A stretch of 24,976 nt of DNA, taken from contig CAZTEB010000009.1 in the NCBI GenBank assembly GCA_964612735.1, forward strand, positions 1 to 24,976, read 5' to 3'. The notes under the pieces were generated by a model that had not been told where the DNA came from, searched no databases, and was given only the letters and a program-made list of their open reading frames with translations. Position numbers and translations under genes: made by a program. Shown piece by piece: positions 1-5,887 of the stretch. This stretch comes from CAZTEB01 sp964612735 (GTDB taxonomy: Bacteria > Patescibacteriota > Microgenomatia > UBA1400 > PJMF01). The stretch's first letter is position 1. Each line of letters starts with the position of its first letter.

Positions 1-933
1 GGTCGCCGTACTCATCCACTTGGCGGGATTCTTGGCATTATAATGTGGCTCAAGACCAAGCTCCTCCAAGCGACGATCGGTTACATAGCGCTCATACTCA
101 TTGACGTACTCGGCGTTCAAACCCAAGATGCCATTGGGGAACAGATCTCGGTTGTACGCAGCCTCGAGCTCAACACCCTCGATGATGATGTCGTGAATCT
201 CTTGAGCAAACTCTTGCGTCAGCAGCTCCTGATTCTCTTCCAGAATGGTTTGAATCAGGTGGATACCAAACTTTAAGTGCAAACTCTCATCTCTGAGTAC
301 CCAGTCGATCATCGAGCCAAAGTTTCGCAGTTGATTACGCTGGCGAAAGCTCAATGACACCATAAAGCCGCTGTAAAACCAGATGCCCTCCATCACGATA
401 TTGGTGGCTACCAGATTTCTGATAAAGTCTTTGCGACCTTCAGGCGACTCAATATCTAGAGAGTTTTCTGTCATTCTCTTCACATAGCGATTGATGAAAG
501 CCTCCTTGGCAACCATTGATGGCTGATCAAGATGGACATCGTAAATTTTTGAGCGATCAAATGGGAACGTCTCAAGCACAAACTCAAATGCCACGCAGTG
601 GTTAGCCTCTTCCCACATCTGCTTAGCGAGATAAAGATGACACTCAGGAGCCTTGACATAAGGATAGACACCAAGCGCTAACGAACGATTGACTACCAGC
701 TCAGCAGGATTGAAAAACGCCATGGTGAACTTGACAGCATGACGCTCATCATCGGTCATTTTGTCCCAATCCTCCAGATCTTCCTTAAGCGCTATCTCGT
801 GAGGAAACCAGGTGTTGCGCACTGCTTGCTGATAGAGATCATACGCCCACTGATATCGAATGGGATGTAAGTTGACATCATCAGGCTCTGCTCTTCCGAT
901 AACTGACTTTGCTGCTGCGTCGGCTGCTGCCAT
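1..933 (-). CDS. nrdB: Class I ribonucleotide reductase beta subunit, class Ic-like (3' end cut by window)
   Basis: Small (R2) subunit of aerobic ribonucleotide reductase, which generates the oxidant used by NrdA to reduce ribonucleoside diphosphates. I translated 311 codons from ATG at 933; the C-terminus lies off the left edge. The carboxylate/histidine metal ligands are all visible: E78, E109 and H112 (motif EEANH), E182 (MEGIW), E216 and H219 (RDESLH). Their spacing is identical to Chlamydia trachomatis R2, with a constant offset of 11. The residue that is the radical Tyr122 in E. coli is Phe (F116), and the first ligand is Glu rather than Asp; both are the class Ic signature. W42 matches the conserved electron-transfer Trp. 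An AAAGGA Shine-Dalgarno precedes the ATG. The gene lies 77 bases after nrdA and is presumably co-transcribed. Family is certain; cofactor type is inferred from residues. Confidence 0.95.
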   Translation of the reverse strand, partial: MAAADAAAKSVIGRAEPDDVNLHPIRYQWAYDLYQQAVRNTWFPHEIALKEDLEDWDKMTDDERHAVKFTMAFFNPAELVVNRSLALGVYPYVKAPECHLYLAKQMWEEANHCVAFEFVLETFPFDRSKIYDVHLDQPSMVAKEAFINRYVKRMTENSLDIESPEGRKDFIRNLVATNIVMEGIWFYSGFMVSLSFRQRNQLRNFGSMIDWVLRDESLHLKFGIHLIQTILEENQELLTQEFAQEIHDIIIEGVELEAAYNRDLFPNGILGLNAEYVNEYERYVTDRRLEELGLEPHYNAKNPAKWMSTAT

Positions 934-1010
934 GGGTTTCCTTTCTAGCGCTTGCCATATGCGCAAGACGCTTCTCTAGTTTGGGGTTGGTATCGTACCG
1001 CTCTCACTAC

Positions 1011-3641
1011 CTACTGACAACTATCACACTGCAGACGCTCCTGTGGATCGATCGGGCAAGCTGCAATGTAGACATCATCTTGCGACTGGGACGAGGCCGA
1101 AATAACAGGAGCTGAGCTCTGCGAGCTGGGTTCTGACATTGACGGTGTAGCATCAGAACTACTAGTAGACTCAGAAGTCTCAGTATCATCTGCGGTGATC
1201 GAGCTGTCTTTGGTAAATGACGAAGGTTTCGACGCTGCCACCGAGTTAGACTTCTTCATCTTCAGGGCACCGAATCCCACTTTACCCATGCCTGCAGATT
1301 TATTGACCTTTGTAGTACTCTGTTCAGCACTGTGACGTGGCTTCATATGCAAGTAGTAAGTAGTTTTGACGCCCTTCTCCCAAGCAGTGGCATAGATGTT
1401 CATCGTCTCTTCTGCGTCACGAGTCTCGAGATACATGTTCCTACTTAGAGCTTGATCGACCCACTTCTGTGCTCGGGCAGCAACTTCTATAAATGCATAG
1501 GGTGAAGTCGAGAACGACGTCTTGTAGATACGCTTAATTTTGTCAGGAATTTCAGCAATGCCCGCAATATCACCATGATGTTCGATGATCTGACCTTTGA
1601 CGCTCTCCCAAATGCCCTCAGCTTTTAGGGCTTTGACTAAGTTGTGATTGATATCAAGATACTTGCCTGAAATTTTGTTACGGGAGAACACTTGTGCAAA
1701 TCGAGGATCGATACCAGGAGTGGTAGCCGCCACTAAGCCAATGTTGGCATTTGGTGCAACTGCCATTACGGTAGCGTTCCTCATACCCTTTTTAACCAAC
1801 GTCCTAAGTTTCTTCCAGTCTATACTGGCATGCTTATTGAAGCTCTTCTTAGGAATATCGAGCTTGAGTCCGCGTTCTTTCTCCACCTTATCCAAGGTGT
1901 CGATCGGAACCTTACCCTTAGACCACTCAGAGCCCTTGAAGTGCTTATATGAACCGCGCTCCTTGGCTAGCTTCGTGCTCTCGTGAATCGCCATGTAGCT
2001 CATAAACTCAAAGACTTTGTCAGCAAACTCATACGCCTCATCACTATCATATGCAAAGCCTAGCTGCTCGATGGCGTCTGCGAAGCCCATTACACCCATG
2101 CCAATGGCACGATTCTCTTGATCAGATTTGGCAGCCTGAGGGATTGGCAGCTCATTGATGTCAATCAAGTTATCCAAGTGACGAACGACCAATCGAACCG
2201 TCTCTTCAAGCCTATCCCAGGCCACATCACCACCATCCAAGTGGCCAGCAAGATTAACAGAAGCTAAATTACAGACCGCAATATTATCTCTATCTTGAGG
2301 CAAGCAGATCTCGGTACAGAGATTAGACATGTGGATGGTGCCGGTGTTATTGTTCAGCGCTCGATTATTTATGGTGTCCTTCCAGGTTAGCCAGGGATGA
2401 GAGGTGGTCTGGAGTGACTTAATCATCTTGAAGTACTGTTCTCGAGCTGGAGCTTTTTTGAAGACGCGCATCTCACCGGCGTCAGCTTTCTTAGCATACT
2501 CCTTATAGCGCTTACTGAAAGCTGCTCCGTACAGCTCATTAAGATCTGGTACATCCTTGGGATCAAACATATACCAATCTTGGTTTTTACGGACTCGCCT
2601 CATAAACTCATCAGAGATGAACACCGCGGTGTTGGCAGTCCGCATTCTCAAGTAGTCATCTCCTGAGTTATGCTTCCAGTCAAGAAATTCTGGAAAGTCT
2701 AGGTGCCAGTTTTCCATGTAGAAGCAGAGAGCGCCTTTCTTTTTGCCGCCCCGAGCGATCGCTCGAATGGAGGTGTCGATGATCTTGGCAAAAGGAGTGG
2801 GGCCAGTAGAAGTAGTGTTATTAGAGCTCAGCGGCGAACCACTCGCTCGCAGCTTAGTGACCGAAGCTCCCAAACCACCAGTCGCTTTCGAGATCTTGAT
2901 CACATCTGAAACTGACTGAGCGATGTGATCGATATCATCATGAATCTCGAGCAAGAAGCAGTTGCTCAAGCTAGGCCTGGTCGTACCAGCACCAATGTTA
3001 GTTGAGCCACCAGCAATGTACTGCAGGGTCGACATCTTGTCATAAAACTCGATTGCCTGTTTGGTTGGATTCTTTTCGTTATACGACAGCCCCATGGCGA
3101 TCCTCATGAAAAAGTACTGAGGAGTCTCAAGCGGATGCTGCTCTAAATCTTTGATGGCATAGCGGTTGAGCATGCTCGATAAGCCAGCGTATTGAAATAA
3201 CTCATCGCGCTCAGGATCAAGCACTGCAGCCAGCTCAGAGAGCTTGAATTTCTTGGCCATCCTAGTGTCGAGCAACTCGTCTTTGACGCCCTGCTTTACA
3301 TATGACACAAAGCCGTCGGCGTGTCGTTTCACAAACTTAGCGTCTTCGCGATAACAGCCGAGTACACGCTTGTACACCGTTTTAAGCATAAGCCTCGTGG
3401 CTACGATGTCGTACTCAATGTCTTCTTTGATATTTTGAACAGCAGTGTTGATGGCAGCTTTATCGATCTCTTCAGTTGTCATGCCGTTATACAGCGTGAG
3501 CTGCATCTCACTAGCGAGCTGTATCGTTTTGCTAATGGGATCAGAGAGTCCAGTGCATGCAGCGGCTATGGCCTTATTTATCTTCTCAGCATTAAATGCC
3601 TCGGTGGTGCCATCTCGTTTGGTGACGCTGATGTCAGTCAT
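1011..3641 (-). CDS. nrdA: Class I ribonucleoside-diphosphate reductase alpha subunit
   Basis: Large catalytic (R1) subunit, 876 aa from the ATG at 3641. This ATG follows a GGAAAGAG Shine-Dalgarno at 3652-3645; the upstream in-frame GTG at 3683 sits inside a hairpin and is less likely. Residues 4-90 form an ATP-cone (VTKRDG...F...KI), so allosteric activity control by ATP/dATP is expected. The catalytic set is present: C228 (SNCFLLEI), N440/C442/E444 (NLCTE), C457 (CNLAS) and the Tyr-Tyr radical relay Y762/Y763 (TTYYLHM). The C-terminus ends in a CDSC pair (C872, C875), which normally re-reduces the active-site disulfide through thioredoxin-type donors. Between the barrel and this tail lies a Ser/Thr-rich linker of about 60 residues (roughly 797-858). 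It is the first gene of the nrdAB pair. Confidence 0.97.
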   Translation of the reverse strand: MTDISVTKRDGTTEAFNAEKINKAIAAACTGLSDPISKTIQLASEMQLTLYNGMTTEEIDKAAINTAVQNIKEDIEYDIVATRLMLKTVYKRVLGCYREDAKFVKRHADGFVSYVKQGVKDELLDTRMAKKFKLSELAAVLDPERDELFQYAGLSSMLNRYAIKDLEQHPLETPQYFFMRIAMGLSYNEKNPTKQAIEFYDKMSTLQYIAGGSTNIGAGTTRPSLSNCFLLEIHDDIDHIAQSVSDVIKISKATGGLGASVTKLRASGSPLSSNNTTSTGPTPFAKIIDTSIRAIARGGKKKGALCFYMENWHLDFPEFLDWKHNSGDDYLRMRTANTAVFISDEFMRRVRKNQDWYMFDPKDVPDLNELYGAAFSKRYKEYAKKADAGEMRVFKKAPAREQYFKMIKSLQTTSHPWLTWKDTINNRALNNNTGTIHMSNLCTEICLPQDRDNIAVCNLASVNLAGHLDGGDVAWDRLEETVRLVVRHLDNLIDINELPIPQAAKSDQENRAIGMGVMGFADAIEQLGFAYDSDEAYEFADKVFEFMSYMAIHESTKLAKERGSYKHFKGSEWSKGKVPIDTLDKVEKERGLKLDIPKKSFNKHASIDWKKLRTLVKKGMRNATVMAVAPNANIGLVAATTPGIDPRFAQVFSRNKISGKYLDINHNLVKALKAEGIWESVKGQIIEHHGDIAGIAEIPDKIKRIYKTSFSTSPYAFIEVAARAQKWVDQALSRNMYLETRDAEETMNIYATAWEKGVKTTYYLHMKPRHSAEQSTTKVNKSAGMGKVGFGALKMKKSNSVAASKPSSFTKDSSITADDTETSESTSSSDATPSMSEPSSQSSAPVISASSQSQDDVYIAACPIDPQERLQCDSCQ

Positions 3642-3664
3642 GAACTCTTTCCAGCTAACTACTA

Positions 3665-3697
3665 CTGTGGACAGAAAAGCCACATATGACTGTGGCT
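3665..3697 (-). promoter_or_regulatory. Leader of nrdA with two mutually exclusive hairpins
   Basis: Read on the minus strand, AGCCACA (3697-3691), a six-base loop and TGTGGCT (3684-3678) form a 7-bp stem followed by TTTCT. The same TGTGG can instead pair with a second CCACA at 3670-3666, just before the nrdA Shine-Dalgarno. This three-arm layout is like an attenuator, but it could also be a weak terminator for the upstream gene or an operator palindrome. It does not match the NrdR-box consensus I know. Confidence 0.4.
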
Positions 3698-3718
3698 CAA
3701 ACCGCGCTTGGATGGAAA

Positions 3719-3747
3719 GAATCTCATAGGTTGAAGTGGGCTGTCAA
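3719..3747 (-). promoter_or_regulatory. Candidate nrdA promoter
   Basis: A perfect TTGACA -35 reads on the minus strand at 3747-3742. The best -10 at 17-18 bp spacing is only AGATTC/GATTCT, so the assignment is weak. Transcription from here would include the alternative-hairpin leader ahead of nrdA. Confidence 0.3.
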
Positions 3748-3841
3748 CGTAACAAACCACCTCATTTGCTCTATATTACGAGCAGTTTTTGCAGGAAAAA
3801 AAACTACTTGAGAAAAGGGTTAAAAACTAGATGTGTATCGA

Positions 3842-4402
3842 TTATTCAGGCAGAATATACACCACGTCGTTATCTGCTTCGGCGAGGGTTTGTGTAAGTC
3901 GATCGATTAACATTTGATTCTCAGACACTAGCTTATCGACACCTGTACCATGTTGATTGCCAAACTGGTCTTTAAGAGCTATCACCCTACTAGTGTGAAA
4001 CTGGATAGTTTTAAGTGTGTGCTGCTTAACAGCAAGTGGCATGCTTTGATCGAGCGCTGTCAGCGCTGCATCCTGGACGTAGCGCTGTGACTTAGTCAAG
4101 GTATCAAAGGCCAGATCTTTGTTTTCTTTCTCTAGCAGCTGCTGCGAGTACAGCAGTCTACGATTGGCATAGGTAGTCTTAAGGTACAGCCTCTCGAGTG
4201 GCGAAGCCGACTCTAGCTTGACCCGATCCATTGCCATCAGCATTGGATACGCTACGTGATCTGGCAAAATCTGTTTGGCGACGTAAAACTGTTTATCATT
4301 ATTGGCTGATTGAGCTTGACTAACAGAGATCAGTGAGACGCCAAGTACCACAAATCCAAACACTAGCGCGATTCCTGAAGAGATGATGCGTATCTTATGC
4401 AT
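3842..4402 (-). CDS. Exported DUF5667-like protein of unknown function
   Basis: 186 aa. Residues 5-29 are a hydrophobic export signal ending SVSQA, a plausible signal peptidase I site after A30. The mature part is mainly helical. It contains an ILPDHVAYP...MDRVKLESASPLERLYLKTTYANRRL stretch, interrupted here at D-R, that resembles DUF5667 proteins (a LPxxxxY-type start, then repeated Ala/Leu/Arg-rich helices with ANRRL and DLAFDTL). That resemblance is from memory and not searched. No catalytic residues stand out; the predicted location is outside the cytoplasmic membrane. It begins 46 bases after the CPBP-like gene, has its own extended -10 and no Shine-Dalgarno, and lies just upstream of nrdA. 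Function unknown. Confidence 0.85.
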   Translation of the reverse strand: MHKIRIISSGIALVFGFVVLGVSLISVSQAQSANNDKQFYVAKQILPDHVAYPMLMAMDRVKLESASPLERLYLKTTYANRRLLYSQQLLEKENKDLAFDTLTKSQRYVQDAALTALDQSMPLAVKQHTLKTIQFHTSRVIALKDQFGNQHGTGVDKLVSENQMLIDRLTQTLAEADNDVVYILPE

Positions 4403-4424
4403 AAGTAGAAAAACTACAGACGAG

Positions 4425-4433
4425 AGTATACCA
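4425..4433 (-). promoter_or_regulatory. Extended -10 upstream of the DUF5667-like gene
   Basis: TGGTATACT on the minus strand is an extended -10 (TGN plus TATACT). It predicts a start about 16 bases before the ATG at 4402. The short leader can form a small GTAG/CTAC hairpin and has no Shine-Dalgarno. No convincing -35 is seen. Confidence 0.45.
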
Positions 4434-4448
4434 GACGTAAGTCGGGAA

Positions 4449-5156
4449 TCAAATACCAGCGGAAACGTGAGTCAATAGCACCATACCCCAGATGGCGTGA
4501 GAGATAACCAATGCATACCCGTTCTCTCGACGAGTAAATAAGAACCCCTGACCAAAAGCAAACAACATTAGTAATAGTACTTGGCCAAGTATCTGGATCC
4601 CAGAGGTATATAACACTACATAGGGAATATGAAACACCACAAAAATGGCGGCCGCTACCGCTATCTGACCAAGCTCCGACCAATATTCATACACTTCTTG
4701 AATAACCTTGAGTACAAAACTGAAAAAGAATAACGTCTCCCAAAATGCCGTCAGCAATGCCAAGAAGAATAACCACCAGAATTGATTGCTGCTGAATAGT
4801 AGTGCTGAAACAACAGTCTGCTCGCCCACAAACAACCGGGCCACCGTAGCTGCAAAGCCATAGACACCACCGACAGCCAAACCAATCAATAGCCCCTGCT
4901 TCAATCTAGACAAGCCAAAGGTGTCAGGCACGGCTTTGAAACGAGTAATTGTCACGAATACCCAAACCGGAACTCCGAAAAACAAGGCTTTACCTATGCT
5001 CTCATCAAACCAGGTTTCAAACGAAAAAAGGGACCGATACATCACCCACAGCACTAAGCTTAACAGCAGTACCGAAAAAAATATCGGCTGAGCAACTTTT
5101 CTGCTGACCGCCCGGGGGCTTCGCTTTGACTTACGACGATTTCTTTTTGAGGGCAT
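4449..5156 (-). CDS. CPBP (CAAX protease/bacteriocin-processing) family membrane protein with degenerate active site
   Basis: 235 aa with about six to seven hydrophobic segments after a basic cytoplasmic-type N-terminus (residues 2-20, many Lys/Arg). It resembles CPBP intramembrane metalloproteases: FxxxH is present at F172-H176 (FVVFH) and a further His occurs at H220 (SHAIWG). The first motif, normally EExxxR, reads E140-T-L-F-F-F145, so the second Glu and the Arg are missing. The Asn/Asp after the last His is Gly224. It may be non-proteolytic or may have shifted ligands. Its ATG lies 26 bases inside the end of the upstream kinase gene, which suggests translational coupling. Substrate and partner unknown. 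Confidence 0.75.
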   Translation of the reverse strand: MPSKRNRRKSKRSPRAVSRKVAQPIFFSVLLLSLVLWVMYRSLFSFETWFDESIGKALFFGVPVWVFVTITRFKAVPDTFGLSRLKQGLLIGLAVGGVYGFAATVARLFVGEQTVVSALLFSSNQFWWLFFLALLTAFWETLFFFSFVLKVIQEVYEYWSELGQIAVAAAIFVVFHIPYVVLYTSGIQILGQVLLLMLFAFGQGFLFTRRENGYALVISHAIWGMVLLTHVSAGI

Positions 5157-5766
5157 GGAGGGCAGTCTCTAGAGTTTGTTCTTGATTAAGCGAGTAGGTA
5201 TCTATAACAATATCGTAGAGTTCTGGTCGCCAAAAATCAATTGGCTCATCAGCGCTTAGCTTACCGGTGCCAACTACCCACTCCTGCCACTGATCACCAT
5301 ACATTCTGCGCCACTTCTGCAGGTTATTATCATAACGATCCTGCATATTTTGCTTAGCTGCCTCAACATTTACGCTATCTCTATTGACGATGCGGTCTAC
5401 TCTGACGGCGTCATCACTACACGTCATTAAGATCTTCAACACACCGTCGACATCTTGAGCCATAAAGCCAGAGAGCCACGACTCCAGAATCCAGCCTTTC
5501 TCGGTACTGAGTTTCTCACGCATGCCGAAGTCGATCTTGCGATCAAAGTCATCTTCATAGTGTGAAGAGTCGTGATGGTGCCCAGTCTTTTCATCAAATA
5601 GACCTTTTTCCTTGGCGTACTCGCGCATAAACTCGCCGCCACTGAAACCTTTCCAGCCATCGAACTTAAGCTCGTCTTTGAGGGCCTTAAGCAAGGTAGT
5701 AGAGCCACAACCAGGAAGTCCGGAGACGGTGATATTGTTATAGGCGTAGGTGTTTTTGTCTGACAT
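5131..5766 (-). CDS. Cytidylate kinase-like P-loop protein
   Basis: 211 aa. The N-terminus has a P-loop-like GLPGCGSTTL (G16-L25) directly after a beta strand, as in cytidylate-kinase-like NMP kinases. The position of the Walker A lysine is Ser22, so the loop is non-canonical. Loss of this Lys is also seen in some cytidylate-kinase-like families, so it need not mean inactivity. Later features fit an NMP kinase: GWILESW after an acceptor-binding helix, and an Arg-rich lid-like stretch (RVDRIVNRD, then KWRRMYGDQWQEWV). The C-terminus has YDIVIDT, like the strand that ends Cmk folds. AAGGA lies five bases before the ATG. It heads the operon leading to the CPBP and DUF5667-like genes. The substrate may be a (d)CMP-type nucleotide, which is inference. 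Confidence 0.8.
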   Translation of the reverse strand: MSDKNTYAYNNITVSGLPGCGSTTLLKALKDELKFDGWKGFSGGEFMREYAKEKGLFDEKTGHHHDSSHYEDDFDRKIDFGMREKLSTEKGWILESWLSGFMAQDVDGVLKILMTCSDDAVRVDRIVNRDSVNVEAAKQNMQDRYDNNLQKWRRMYGDQWQEWVVGTGKLSADEPIDFWRPELYDIVIDTYSLNQEQTLETALHALKKKSS

Positions 5767-5794
5767 AGTTCCTTATCAAGACTGTATTGGAGGA

Positions 5795-5822
5795 ATGATA
5801 CCAAGACAATCATCAATATCAA
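5795..5822 (-). promoter_or_regulatory. Promoter of the cytidylate kinase-like gene
   Basis: On the minus strand TTGATA (5822-5817), a 16-bp spacer and TATCAT (5800-5795) preceded by TGG give a strong sigma-70-type extended -10 promoter. The predicted leader is about 22 bases and contains the AAGGA Shine-Dalgarno. It is divergent from the PBP1A promoter. Confidence 0.6.
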
Positions 5823-5850
5823 AGGGCTTTTCGCAATCACCCCTTTGTGA

Positions 5851-5879
5851 AGGACAATACTGCTTCCCTTCGGTACAAT
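5851..5879 (+). promoter_or_regulatory. Promoter of first PBP1A gene, leaderless-type
   Basis: AGGACA (5851-5856), a 17-bp spacer and TACAAT (5874-5879). The -10 ends eight bases before the ATG at 5888, so the transcript should start at about 5886 and have essentially no leader. No Shine-Dalgarno is present. Confidence 0.6.
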
Positions 5880-5887
5880 AGACAAAC

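Noticed and set aside
3681..3683. GTG at 3683 as the nrdA start
   Set aside because: It lies inside the hairpin, adds 14 residues not expected for an ATP-cone start, and lacks the Shine-Dalgarno seen before ATG 3641.
3767..3790. Plus-strand hairpin TGCTC/GAGCA followed by GTTTTT, like a terminator
   Set aside because: No plus-strand gene lies upstream and the stem is only 5 bp.
5131..5156. Possible frameshifted fusion of the kinase-like and CPBP-like genes
   Set aside because: Both proteins are complete in their own frames with proper starts and stops; the 26-base overlap is an ordinary coupling arrangement.
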